From the NCBI RefSeq assembly GCF_007827045.1, contig NZ_RPFW01000003.1, positions 124,001-188,000 of the forward strand: a stretch of DNA of 64,000 bases, written 5' to 3'. The stretch comes from Trebonia kvetii (GTDB taxonomy: Bacteria; Actinomycetota; Actinomycetes; Streptosporangiales; Streptosporangiaceae). A program made the position numbers and the translations under genes. The first letter of the stretch is position 1; each line of letters opens with the position of its first letter. The notes below the pieces were generated by a model. It did no database searches. It worked only from the letters and a program-made list of their open reading frames with translations, and was not told where the DNA came from. Shown piece by piece: positions 37,540-45,776 of this stretch.

Positions 37540-38299
37540 CGGACAGCCGGCCAGGCCGGGTTCGGCGCAGGCGCCGGTGACCGTGCCCGCGGGCCTGGTC
37601 ACGCAGATCGTAAACCTGGTCGGCACCGGTCCGGTCGAGCTTGGCGCGTACACCGTCGCCGAGCTCACCGTGGTGGACGCGATCGTGGACTTCCTCGCCG
37701 CCCGGCCGTCGGACGAGGTGCTGGCCGAGGCGGTCCGCTCGCTGGCGGCGCGGAAGCTGCTGGTCGCCGGGTCCGCGACGGGAGAGTTTGAGGTGCGGGG
37801 CGACCTCGGTATCACGGCGGCGTTCCAGCAGCGGGCCCGGATGGTACTCGACGCCCGCGCGACCGGGACCGAGCCTGGCGAGCCGTGGCGAATCCTGCTG
37901 CTGCCGCAGCCGGAGCCGATCACGATGATGGTCCGCATCGACGCCCTCGGCATTCACGAGATCAGCCTGCGCAAGCTGGGCGAGGCGCTGAAGCTGCTCG
38001 CCGCCTGGCTGCCGCGGGGACGGGCGGCCGACCCGGACGCCGGGCGGGACGCCGATGCGCTGCTGACGACGGCCGAGCGCTCCGCGCTGGTCACCGTCAC
38101 CAGGTACGACACACAGGGATCGGCCGAGGTGGCCGGCAGCAGTACCGACCTGGTGCTGGCGCGCCACGGCGGCCAGTTGCACGCCTTCGCCCGCGACGCG
38201 CACGATGCGGCGAAGCTGCGGCCCGGCGCCCTGGGCGGCAAGGACGTGCCCGAGGCACTGGCCGGACTGCTTGCGCGGGGAGCGCCCGCACAGCGATAG
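37529..38299 (+). CDS. uncharacterised protein, translationally coupled partner
   Basis: Family not recognised. 256 residues, GTG start with AAGGAG 7 bases upstream inside the preceding gene. It has Ala/Leu-rich helices and beta-like pieces such as WRILLLPQPEPITMMVRIDA and AERSALVTVTRYDTQ. No signal peptide or membrane segment. The Asp/Ala-rich composition and GC-rich codons match neighbours, so recent transfer is not indicated. It ends before a bidirectional terminator shared with korB. Confidence 0.6.
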   Translation: MSGDGQPARPGSAQAPVTVPAGLVTQIVNLVGTGPVELGAYTVAELTVVDAIVDFLAARPSDEVLAEAVRSLAARKLLVAGSATGEFEVRGDLGITAAFQQRARMVLDARATGTEPGEPWRILLLPQPEPITMMVRIDALGIHEISLRKLGEALKLLAAWLPRGRAADPDAGRDADALLTTAERSALVTVTRYDTQGSAEVAGSSTDLVLARHGGQLHAFARDAHDAAKLRPGALGGKDVPEALAGLLARGAPAQR

Positions 38300-38312
38300 G
38301 GCGGGAAGGCTC

Positions 38313-38345
38313 AGCGCCAGCCACTCGCGAGGAGTGGCTGGCGCT
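38313..38345. terminator. bidirectional terminator
   Basis: AGCGCCAGCCACTC (38313-38326) and GAGTGGCTGGCGCT (38332-38345) form a perfect 14-bp stem between two convergent genes. Confidence 0.8.
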
Positions 38346-38366
38346 CGTTCGTGCCAGCGGGAAGCG

Positions 38367-39434
38367 TTAAACGACTTCCCAGGTGTCGTTGCCTGACAGC
38401 AGCTTGGCGAGGTCGCCTTCGCCCGTGGCGCGGGCGGTGGCGATCTGGGCGGCCATCGCGTCGTCGTAGGACGGGCGCTCGACCGAGCGGAACACGCCGA
38501 TGGGGGTGTGCGCGAAGTCGTAGCCGTCGAGGCGGGACAGCGCGAACGCGTAGGACGGGTCCGTCCGCGCCGCGTCGTGCACGATCAGGTCGGACTCGGG
38601 CACCGATGCGGCCTCCACGGCCTCGATCGAGCCGTAGGGGCCGTAGACCAGGCCCATCGACCCCTCGGGGCCGAACCGGACCCGCTCGCCGTGCACCAGG
38701 CGGATAAGGCCGGGCGCGCCCGCCTCCTTGACGGGCGCGAACGCGTCGTCATTGAAGATCGGGCAGTTCTGGAAGATCTCGATGAACGCCGAGCCCTTGT
38801 GGTCGGCAGCCGCGCGCATCACCGACTGCAGGTGCTTGCGGTCGGAGTCGATCGACCGGGCCACGAACGACGCCTCGGCGCCGAGCGCCAGCGAGACCGG
38901 GTTGAACGGGAAGTCCAGCGAGCCGTACGGGGTGGACTTGGTGACCTTGCCCTGCTCGGAGGTGGGCGAGTACTGGCCCTTGGTCAGCCCGTAGATCCGG
39001 TTGTTGAACAGCATGATCTTGATGTTCACGTTCCGGCGCAGCGCGTGGATCAGGTGGTTGCCGCCGATGGACAGCGCGTCGCCGTCGCCGGTGATCACCC
39101 AGACCGACAGGTCCTGCCGCGAGGAGGCGAGCCCGGAAGCGATCGCCGGCGCGCGGCCGTGGATGGAGTGCATGCCGTAGGACGAGACGTAGTACGGCAG
39201 TCGCGACGAGCAGCCGATGCCCGAGACCACGACCACGTTCTCCCGCGGCACCTCCAGCTCGGGGAGGAACGCCTGGAACGCGGCGAGGATCGCGTAGTCA
39301 CCGCAGCCCGGGCACCAGCGGACTTCCTGGTCCGACTTGAAGTCCTTCGTCGCCAGGCCCTCCGCCTTAGGGACGAGGGTGAGGGAACGGAGGCGGCCGC
39401 TGCCGTTCGGGATAATCGCTGGGTTCTCACTCAT
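38367..39434 (-). CDS. korB: 2-oxoacid:ferredoxin oxidoreductase, beta subunit
   Basis: TPP-binding subunit of the complex that oxidatively decarboxylates 2-oxoglutarate (or another 2-oxoacid) to the acyl-CoA and reduces ferredoxin. RWCPGCGDYAIL (iron-sulfur/TPP region) near residue 40, VSGIGCSSRLPYY, and the TPP/Mg motif GDGDALSIGGNHLI near 120 with NNRIYGLTKGQYSPTS. 355 residues from ATG 39434, which overlaps the korA stop by 8 bases; an earlier in-frame start lies inside korA. In this phylum Kor can supplement 2-oxoglutarate dehydrogenase. Confidence 0.93.
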   Translation of the reverse strand: MSENPAIIPNGSGRLRSLTLVPKAEGLATKDFKSDQEVRWCPGCGDYAILAAFQAFLPELEVPRENVVVVSGIGCSSRLPYYVSSYGMHSIHGRAPAIASGLASSRQDLSVWVITGDGDALSIGGNHLIHALRRNVNIKIMLFNNRIYGLTKGQYSPTSEQGKVTKSTPYGSLDFPFNPVSLALGAEASFVARSIDSDRKHLQSVMRAAADHKGSAFIEIFQNCPIFNDDAFAPVKEAGAPGLIRLVHGERVRFGPEGSMGLVYGPYGSIEAVEAASVPESDLIVHDAARTDPSYAFALSRLDGYDFAHTPIGVFRSVERPSYDDAMAAQIATARATGEGDLAKLLSGNDTWEVV

Positions 39435-41286
39435 GGGAGAGCACTTCCTCGATCGCCTCTGCGAGCTCGGCCGCACGGAACGGCAGGCCGCGGACGCGGT
39501 TGTAGGAGATCACGTCGACAAGGAACTTGCCGCGAAGCAGCAGGGCGAGCTGGCCGAGGTTGATCTCCGGGACGAGCACCTTGTCGTAGCGGCGCAGCAC
39601 GTCGCCCAGGTTCGACGGGAACGGGTTCAGGTGCCGCAGGTGCGCCTGCGCGACCTCGTACCCCTCGCGGCGGGCGCGGCGGACCGCTGCGCCGATCGAG
39701 CCGTAGGTGGAGCCCCAGCCGAGGACGAGCAGCTTCGCCGTGCCCGACGGGTCGTCGACCTCGAGCGGCGGGATCGAGGCCGCGATGCCCTCGATCTTGG
39801 CCGCGCGGGTGCGGACCATCAGGTCGTGGTTGTCCGGGTCGTAGTCGATGTTCCCCGAGCCGTCGGCCTTCTCGATGCCGCCGATGCGGTGCTCGAGGCC
39901 GGGGGTGCCGGGGATCGCCCACGGGCGGGCCAGGGTCTTCGGGTCGCGCTTGAACGGCTGGAAGTCGCCGGATTCCGGCTTGTCGGCCGGCGTCGCGAAG
40001 GCGAACTCGGCCGACAGGTCGGGCAGGTCCGCGACATCCGGAATCCGCCACGGCTCCGAGCCATTGCCCAGGTAGCCGTCGGAAAGCAGGATCACCGGGG
40101 TCCGGTAGGTGATCGCGATCCGCGCCGCCTCGATCGCGGCGAAGAAGCAGTCGGACGGGCTCTGCGCGGCGACGACCGGGATCGGGGACTCGCCGTTGCG
40201 GCCGTACAGCGCCATCAGCAGGTCGGTCTGCTCGGTCTTGGTCGGCATGCCGGTCGACGGGCCGGCCCGCTGCACGTCGACGACGAGCAGCGGCAGTTCG
40301 ACGGAGACCGCGAGGCCGACCGTCTCCGCCTTCAGCAGCATGCCGGGGCCGGAGGTGGTGGTCACCGCGAGCGAGCCGCCGAACGCCGCGCCGAGCGCCG
40401 AGCTCGCGGCGGCGATCTCGTCCTCGGCCTGGAACGTCCGCACGCCGAACTTCTTGTGCTTGCTCAGTTCGTGCAGGATGTCCGAGGCGGGGGTGATCGG
40501 GTAGGAGCCGAGGAACAGAGGCAGCTTCGACAGCTGGCCGGCCGCGATGAGGCCGTAGGCGAGCGCGAGGTTGCCGGTGATGTTCCGGTAGCGGCCCGGC
40601 GTGATCTTGGCCGGCTTGACCTCGTAGCGGACCGCGAAGTCCTCCGTGGTCTCGCCGTAGTTCCAGCCCGCGTGGAAGGCGGTCACGTTGGCCTTGTAGA
40701 TCTCCGGCTTCCTGCCGAACTTCGCCTCGAGGAAGCTCAGCGTGCCCTCGGCCGGGCGGCCGTAGAGCCAGGACAGCAGGCCGAGCGCGAACATGTTCTT
40801 CGCCCGTTCCGCGTCCTTGCGTGAGATGTCCTGGTCTTCGAGTGCCTTGACGGTCAGCGACGTCAGCGGCACTGGGTGCAGCTGGTAGCCGTCGAGCGAC
40901 CCGTCCTCGAGCGGATTCGCGGCGTAGCCGACCTTGGTCAGGTTCCGCTTGGTGAACTCGTCGGTGTTGACGATCAGCTCGGCGCCGCGCGGCAAATCCT
41001 TGAGATTGGCCTTGAGCGCGGCCGGGTTCATCGCCACCAGCACGTCTGGTGCGTCACCGGGAGTAAGGATGTCATGGTCCGCGAAATGCAGCTGGAAGCT
41101 GCTGACGCCGGGGAGCGTTCCGGCGGGTGCGCGGATTTCGGCTGGGAAGTTTGGGAGAGTGGACAGGTCGTTCCCGAAGACCGCCGTCTCCTGGGTAAAC
41201 CTGTCACCGGTGAGCTGCATGCCGTCACCGGAGTCTCCCGCGAACCGAATTATTACGTGGTCAAGCTCCTGGACCTGCTTGGTCAC
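39427..41286 (-). CDS. korA: 2-oxoacid:ferredoxin oxidoreductase, fused gamma-alpha subunit
   Basis: Gamma domain first (VIIRFAGDSGDGMQLTGDRF, residues 8-27), then the pyrimidine-binding alpha domain from about 200 (GSYPITPASDILHELSKH, TTTSGPGMLLKAE). 619 residues. GTG 41286 is chosen: GGAGGAGG lies 10-17 bases upstream, whereas the longer open frame starts without homology. Upstream TTTGA-AGAT-TCAAA at 41441-41454 may be regulatory. Divergent from the M48 peptidase. Confidence 0.93.
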   Translation of the reverse strand: MTKQVQELDHVIIRFAGDSGDGMQLTGDRFTQETAVFGNDLSTLPNFPAEIRAPAGTLPGVSSFQLHFADHDILTPGDAPDVLVAMNPAALKANLKDLPRGAELIVNTDEFTKRNLTKVGYAANPLEDGSLDGYQLHPVPLTSLTVKALEDQDISRKDAERAKNMFALGLLSWLYGRPAEGTLSFLEAKFGRKPEIYKANVTAFHAGWNYGETTEDFAVRYEVKPAKITPGRYRNITGNLALAYGLIAAGQLSKLPLFLGSYPITPASDILHELSKHKKFGVRTFQAEDEIAAASSALGAAFGGSLAVTTTSGPGMLLKAETVGLAVSVELPLLVVDVQRAGPSTGMPTKTEQTDLLMALYGRNGESPIPVVAAQSPSDCFFAAIEAARIAITYRTPVILLSDGYLGNGSEPWRIPDVADLPDLSAEFAFATPADKPESGDFQPFKRDPKTLARPWAIPGTPGLEHRIGGIEKADGSGNIDYDPDNHDLMVRTRAAKIEGIAASIPPLEVDDPSGTAKLLVLGWGSTYGSIGAAVRRARREGYEVAQAHLRHLNPFPSNLGDVLRRYDKVLVPEINLGQLALLLRGKFLVDVISYNRVRGLPFRAAELAEAIEEVLSHE

Positions 41287-41630
41287 AGCGCTAAGCCTCC
41301 TCCGCACGCCGGGCCGGCGCCCTTGTTCAGCACCACCGCATCGGCCGGGGGCGTGTATGCAAGACGCGTTAAAGTCTATGCGGCCCGCCATCCCGGCGCG
41401 CCGGTGTGTGGTCCGCGTCACATGCCACTTATTTCTTACGTTTGAAGATTCAAATGTAGAACAATTCTGGCGGGTCAGCCAGATGGTACAGCGGTGACAT
41501 GCTTATGACATGCGGAAACTTAACAGCACGCTGGCCCGTTGATACAGACATACCGGTCGATAGGTGATCCAGCGGAGACGCCTGAGACACCCGTGCCGGA
41601 TGACGTGCGCGTCATGGAGGGAGGGCCGCG
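41287..41630. promoter_or_regulatory. divergent intergenic region, korA and M48 peptidase
   Basis: No gene seen. The AT-rich centre holds TTTGA-AGAT-TCAAA (41441-41454). TGACATGC occurs twice, at 41495-41502 and 41506-41513, exactly one helical turn apart. Both look like protein-binding sites; the regulators are unknown. Confidence 0.35.
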
Positions 41631-42410
41631 ATGCGTTGTTACGGCTTGCGCGCGGCGCTGCCCGCTGTCGTGCTGTGCGCCGCACTGCTCGCCGTCGCCT
41701 CGGTCTGGCTCGGGCTGGCCGGCGCCGCCGTGGTCAGCGCGCTGCTGATCGCGCTCGGCTGGATCATCTACTTCCATTCGGAACGGATGGTGCTTACCGC
41801 ACTCCGCGCGCGTCCCGTCAGTGAGGTGGAGCGCCCCGACCTCTACCGGATCGTCAGGGAGCTCGCCCGCGCGGCCCGGCTGCCGGGGCCGCGGCTTTTC
41901 GTGTCGCCCGCGGCGCAGCCGAACATCCTCACCGTCGGCTACAGCGCTCGTTCCGCGGCGGTGTGCTGTACCGAGGGCCTGCTGCGCATCCTGTCGCCCG
42001 CCGAACTGCGCGCCGTGCTCGCGCACGAGCTCGCGCACATCAGCCGCAGGGATGTCGCCGTGTCCTCCTGGTCGGCCGGCCTCGCGTCGCTCGTCGCGAC
42101 CTGCCCGCTGATCGCCGTGCTGCTCCACCTCGCGGCGCCGACCGGCCGCGAATACGAGGCGGACATGTCGGGGGCCCTGCTCACCGGCGACCCGCTGGCC
42201 CTGGCGAGCGCGCTGCGCAAGATCGACACCGCCGCTTCTGCCCAGCCGCTGCGCCCGCGCGGCACGCTTGCCGCGGCGAGCCACCTGATGATCGCCCACC
42301 CGTTCCCGTCGGACGGCCTCGGCGGCATGCTCAGCACCCACCCGCCCACCAGCGAGCGAGTCCGCCGCCTTGAGGCCCTGACCGGCGGCCCCGGCCCCGC
42401 GGCGCTCTAG
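41631..42410 (+). CDS. M48 family (HtpX/BlaR1-like) membrane zinc metallopeptidase
   Basis: Two N-terminal transmembrane helices within residues 8-48, then a cytosolic-side protease domain. The zinc motif HELAH is near residue 132, and the downstream Glu of the third ligand lies in [16 protein letters not shown] near 180. Another hydrophobic stretch ([19 protein letters not shown]) lies between. 259 residues, somewhat shorter than HtpX. ATG with GGAGGGAGGG 6 bases upstream. It overlaps the end of the convergent yajQ gene by 4 bases. Expected role is membrane protein quality control. Confidence 0.85.
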   Translation: MRCYGLRAALPAVVLCAALLAVASVWLGLAGAAVVSALLIALGWIIYFHSERMVLTALRARPVSEVERPDLYRIVRELARAARLPGPRLFVSPAAQPNILTVGYSARSAAVCCTEGLLRILSPAELRAVLAHELAHISRRDVAVSSWSAGLASLVATCPLIAVLLHLAAPTGREYEADMSGALLTGDPLALASALRKIDTAASAQPLRPRGTLAAASHLMIAHPFPSDGLGGMLSTHPPTSERVRRLEALTGGPGPAAL

Positions 42411-42901
42411 CGGTAATTGACGAACTGCAGGGCGAAGTCGAGGTCCTTGCCCTTGAGCAGGCTGATCACGGACTGCAGGTCGTCACGGCTCTTCGACGTC
42501 ACCCGGAGTTCCTCGCCCTGGACCTGGGCCTTGATGCCCTTCGGGCCCTCGTCCCTGATGATCTTGGACACCTTCTTGGCGTTCTCCTGGGAGATGCCCT
42601 CCTTGAGGGCGATCGCGATCCGGTACTCCTTGCCCGACACCTTCGGCTCGGCGGAGTCGAGGTGCTTGAGGGAGACGCCGCGCTTGACGAGTTTCTCCTT
42701 GAACACGTCAAGGACGGCGCTCGCGCGCTCCTCGCTGTTGGCGCGGATCTCCACGCCGTTCTCGCCGGACCAGGCGATGGACGCACCGACGCCGCGGAAG
42801 TCGAACCGGGTACTGATCTCTTTCGCGGCCTGGTTGAGCGCGTTGTCGGCCTCTTGCCGGTCGATCTTTGACACGATGTCGAAGCTGGACTCAGAAGGCA
42901 T
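42407..42901 (-). CDS. YajQ family nucleotide-binding protein
   Basis: Small soluble UPF0234/YajQ protein; some members bind cyclic di-GMP or GTP/ATP. Starts [20 protein letters not shown] and ends [16 protein letters not shown], both family signatures; TRFDFRG near residue 32. 164 residues. ATG directly upstream of a promoter region shared with tRNA-Tyr. Confidence 0.95.
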   Translation of the reverse strand: MPSESSFDIVSKIDRQEADNALNQAAKEISTRFDFRGVGASIAWSGENGVEIRANSEERASAVLDVFKEKLVKRGVSLKHLDSAEPKVSGKEYRIAIALKEGISQENAKKVSKIIRDEGPKGIKAQVQGEELRVTSKSRDDLQSVISLLKGKDLDFALQFVNYR

Positions 42902-43046
42902 GACCCACAGCGTAGACGGGTAGGGTGCGGATCGTCACGTTGGAGGCGACCGAGAGTCCCGGACGGGTCTGCGCGCGGGGATCCACGTCGCAAGCACTCG
43001 CGATGTCCGCTATATTTCTCTCTGCTGCCTTGATACGGCGGCGCTA

Positions 43047-43128
43047 GGCAGGTTGCCCGAGTGGCCAAAGGGAGCGGTCTGTAAAACCGTCGGCTCAGCC
43101 TACGATGGTTCGAACCCATCACCTGCCA
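43047..43128 (+). tRNA. tRNA-Tyr (anticodon GTA)
   Basis: Acceptor GGCAGGT pairs with ACCTGCC. Anticodon loop CTGTAAA carries GTA. A long variable arm (CGGCTCAGCCTACG region) and T loop TTCGAAC are present; discriminator A; CCA not encoded. 82 nt, class II as expected for bacterial Tyr. Confidence 0.96.
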
Positions 43129-43138
43129 CTACCAGCGG

Positions 43139-43184
43139 AAACGGTCCGTTAGCTGCGAATTCTCGCGCTGGGCGGGCCGTTTTG
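43139..43184 (+). terminator. tRNA-Tyr terminator
   Basis: AAACGGTCCG (43139-43148) pairs with CGGGCCGTTT (43173-43182), one G-U, followed by TTTT. Confidence 0.6.
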
Positions 43185-43700
43185 CTTGTCCCGGGGTGTG
43201 TCATCTCGTATCGCCGTGGACCGTCGTGTTGCGGTGTCCACGGACGCATGACGGACGGCGTCCGGGGCGTGCGGACGGTCGGTGTGCACCGTCGGCTTTT
43301 CACGGACGGCCACGCGCCGGTGGTCAGCACTGTCTGGGCGCCAGCTGCCCGAGGTCCGCAGGGCGGTTGTGCCGTGCGCCACCAATGGGGGACTGCGACG
43401 CCGGGATTGCGGGCGCCGACAATCTGGCTGGTTCTACTGGTTTGACACTAGAGTTGGCTTGGTTCATGTCCCGGTGATATCTGAGCGGACAGGTGGCGAC
43501 GATCCTGAAGCCTCCTCGACGACTAGGGCATCACCGCCGCTTACCCGGCCCTCCACACCTATTTCGTCAGCCACTGCGCGGCCAGCCGCCGGGAAGCCAG
43601 CGCGGCCAGCAGAGTCAAGCTGGACGCGCGCGGCACGATGACCGCCGGACGTCGCCGCCTCGCGAGGTACGCGCGGCGGCGCGGAAGGGGCCGAATCCCG
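43185..43700. other. no gene recognised
   Basis: About 500 bp without a supported gene. CGGACG-type words recur between 43230 and 43310. Several short open frames exist on both strands, but none has a Shine-Dalgarno plus recognisable sequence. Confidence 0.4.
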
Positions 43701-44438
43701 ATGAGCACAATCAACACAGCAGCCACGAAGGCCAGGGCTTACTCGCCATCGTGGCGGCTGGCCTCGGTTATCGTGCTGCGCTCCCTCGTCCATGCGCTGA
43801 TCAGGAACAAGTGGGGCGGCCGGGAGAACGTCCCCGGAAGCGGCGGTGTGATCCTGGCGGTGAACCACCTGTCCTACCTCGACTTTGCGCCCGACGGCGT
43901 GTTCTTCCACTCCTGCGGCCGCTATCCGGTGTTCATGATCAAGGCGTCGGCATTCGAGGTGAAGGGCATAGGCGGGTTCCTGCGCAAGGCGGGGCAGGTG
44001 CCGGTGTACCGCGGCAGCAGTGATGCGGCGCTGGCGCTCAGCGAGGCAGAAGAGCGGCTGGCCGAAGGCGCGGCTGTGGTTTTCTACCCGGAAGGGACCA
44101 CGACCCTCGACCGCGACTGGTGGCCGATGGCCGCCAGGACAGGTGTCGCCCGGCTCGCCCTAGCCACGGGCGTGCCCGTGATCCCGGTCGCGCACTGGGG
44201 CACCCAGGACATCGTCCCCTTCGGCGGGAAGGTACCGAGGCTGTTCCCGCGCAAGACCGTGCACGTGGTGGCCGGCTGCCCAGTGGACCTGTCGCGGTGG
44301 GCCGGGCAGCAGGATTCCGCGAAGGCGCTGCGCGCGGCTACCGACGCGATCATGGCACAGCTCACGGAGTTGGTCGGCCAGCTGCGCGGAGAGACCCCGC
44401 CCTCCGTCCCGCACGACCCTAGGAACCCGGCTGGCTGA
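43701..44438 (+). CDS. 1-acyl-sn-glycerol-3-phosphate acyltransferase (PlsC-like)
   Basis: Acylates lysophosphatidic acid or a related acceptor at the inner membrane. The NHLSYLDF block (HX4D catalytic motif) is near residue 54. GQVPVYRG and FYPEGTTT (phosphate-binding EGT) follow, then ATGVPVIPVAHWG. 245 residues from ATG 43701 with GGAAGGGG about 10 bases upstream. It opens the accessory island; its neighbours (TrhA, desaturase) also concern membranes. Confidence 0.88.
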   Translation: MSTINTAATKARAYSPSWRLASVIVLRSLVHALIRNKWGGRENVPGSGGVILAVNHLSYLDFAPDGVFFHSCGRYPVFMIKASAFEVKGIGGFLRKAGQVPVYRGSSDAALALSEAEERLAEGAAVVFYPEGTTTLDRDWWPMAARTGVARLALATGVPVIPVAHWGTQDIVPFGGKVPRLFPRKTVHVVAGCPVDLSRWAGQQDSAKALRAATDAIMAQLTELVGQLRGETPPSVPHDPRNPAG

Positions 44439-44454
44439 GGTAGTGGTCGCGACG

Positions 44455-44495
44455 CTGCCTGCAGGACTTGGAAGTCGGGCAGACTGAAGTTTTTC
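44455..44495 (+). terminator. possible terminator after the acyltransferase
   Basis: CTGCC (44455) pairs with GGCAG (44478), with an inner GACTT/AAGTC, then a TTTTT run a few bases later. The stem is short. Confidence 0.4.
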
Positions 44496-44513
44496 GAACG
44501 TCCGTACGCTAGC

Positions 44514-45215
44514 TCAGCCGGTAAGCCGCGCTATCGCCGCGTACTGGCAGGCCGCAGCGACGCAGACGTAAATGTGAAAGGCCTCGTGATAGCCGAATAC
44601 CGACGGGTAGGGGTCTGGCCAGCGACGATGGTAGAAAAGCGCGCCGGCGATGTAGAGCAGGCCGCCGGCCAGCAGCAGGATCCCGGATACGGTGCCGGCG
44701 TGGATCCACACCCATGGCAGTGCGAGGCCGCCTGTGCAGCCGAGCCCGATGAACAGCGCACCAGCTACAAACTCCGGCGTGCTCGCCCGCGCCAGGCGGG
44801 CGGCTACCGCAGCGAGCGTTAGCGCCCACATCACGACCAGACAGGCCAGGCCGGCGCCGACGGGTGCGGAAAGCAGGAAGGCGGGAGTCGCCGTGCCGGC
44901 GATGAGGAAGAAGATCATCGCCTGGTCCAGGTGCCGGAGCCGCAGCCGCCAGGAGGCCCTCCAGTTACCGCGGTGGTAGAGCGCGCTGGTCCCGAACAGG
45001 GCACTTAGGCTTACCGCGTAGACAGCGGTGGCCGTGACCTGCGCGGCACCGTGCGCACGGGCAAGCAGCAGCGCGCCGCCAGCCAGCGAGGCCAAGAAGC
45101 AAAGCAGGTGCAGCCAGCCGCGAAGCGTCGGCCTGGCGTAGTAGACACCGCGACGAGCGTCGTAAAGCAGGGCTGCCTCTGTGTGGCCCGCGTCTGTCGC
45201 CGCCTGTCCGGTCAC
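44514..45215 (-). CDS. hemolysin III / TrhA family (PAQR) membrane protein
   Basis: Seven-helix PAQR-type protein, about 233 residues; the family acts in membrane-fluidity control. Metal-site residues appear in SALYHRGNW and FGYHEAFHIYV, with LDQAMIFFLIAGTATP between them. GTG 45215 is preferred, with GGTAGG 5 bases upstream; the frame remains open to 45308 but that part covers the leader element. A decayed second copy lies at 56.7-57.0 kb. The leader at 45240-45316 is shared with two other genes of the island. Confidence 0.85.
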   Translation of the reverse strand: MTGQAATDAGHTEAALLYDARRGVYYARPTLRGWLHLLCFLASLAGGALLLARAHGAAQVTATAVYAVSLSALFGTSALYHRGNWRASWRLRLRHLDQAMIFFLIAGTATPAFLLSAPVGAGLACLVVMWALTLAAVAARLARASTPEFVAGALFIGLGCTGGLALPWVWIHAGTVSGILLLAGGLLYIAGALFYHRRWPDPYPSVFGYHEAFHIYVCVAAACQYAAIARLTG

Positions 45216-45239
45216 GTACCTACCGACCGTATAAGCATG

Positions 45240-45316
45240 AAAAACTCCAGTTCCTGCCGCTGCCCCGCGATTGCGCGGGCTCAGCTGCCGGGGACCGGAG
45301 CAGCGCAATCAGCCTA
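45240..45316 (-). promoter_or_regulatory. structured leader element, copy 1 (trhA)
   Basis: Minus strand, 5' to 3': TAGGCT (-10, 45316-45311), 9 nt, GCTCCGG. Then hairpin CCGG-TCC-CCGG, GGCAGCTG, a second stem in which GCTG and CCCGCG pair with CGCGGG and CAGC, and CTGGAG followed by TTTTT. The 5' CTCCGG can pair either with the adjacent CCGG or with the 3' CTGGAG, giving two exclusive folds. It ends 25 bases before the trhA GTG. Known riboswitch class not recognised. Confidence 0.6.
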
Positions 45317-45559
45317 CACTCTGTCGCGCCCCGTGAGTATGCGGGTGCTAAGCCTGTGGGAGGCGACTGAGTTTGGGCCGGCCCAGGCGATCGATCCCTC
45401 GGACGGCGATCGACGAGCGCCGACAGGCGCCTGAGAGCGGCACGGGAACCACGCATCCGTTCGGGATGACCCGGTGAATGATCCCGAATGGCTGCGGCGT
45501 TCTGGCAATTCAATTCAGCCCCGCTGGTTACGACGCCGGGGGCGAGCATCCGCGCGCCT

Positions 45560-45592
45560 GTCAGGGAAGCGCATGGAACGCGTCAGGGAAGC
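45560..45592. repeat. 11-bp direct repeat
   Basis: GTCAGGGAAGC at 45560-45570 and again at 45582-45592, 22 bp apart (two helical turns), in the gene-free interval 45317-45710. Possibly a binding site for a tandem regulator; no gene was recognised in this interval. Confidence 0.35.
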
Positions 45593-45710
45593 TCACGCGA
45601 CCGTGACTGCGGCCGTGGCCGGTGTTAGAACGGATTTGACAGGCCGGCCGAGGGCCAGGACGACGGTACGGCGATCCCGTGATCTAGTCACACCGGACCC
45701 TGGTCACTCA

Positions 45711-45734
45711 CGCTTGTGAAAACTTTCACAAGCG
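45711..45734. promoter_or_regulatory. second Rex-type operator
   Basis: A perfect 24-bp palindrome (11-bp arms, 2-bp centre) whose core at 45714-45731, TTGTGAA-AACT-TTCACAA, matches the Rex consensus at every fixed base. It lies 46 bp upstream of the broken aminotransferase start and is the only other such site seen in the window besides 17026. Confidence 0.7.
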
Positions 45735-45776
45735 TCTGCCGTGTCCGCACACCGCGATAAGAAGAGGAGCACCATC

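Noticed and set aside
43320-43370. CAGCTGCCCGAGGTCCGCAG, which resembles part of the leader element
   Set aside because: The flanking CTCC/GGAG pairing, T run and -10 box are absent, so this looks like chance similarity.
45474-45719. 81-codon plus-strand ORF between trhA and the Rex site
   Set aside because: Arg-rich composition without a Shine-Dalgarno or similarity; it overlaps the direct repeats and the operator.
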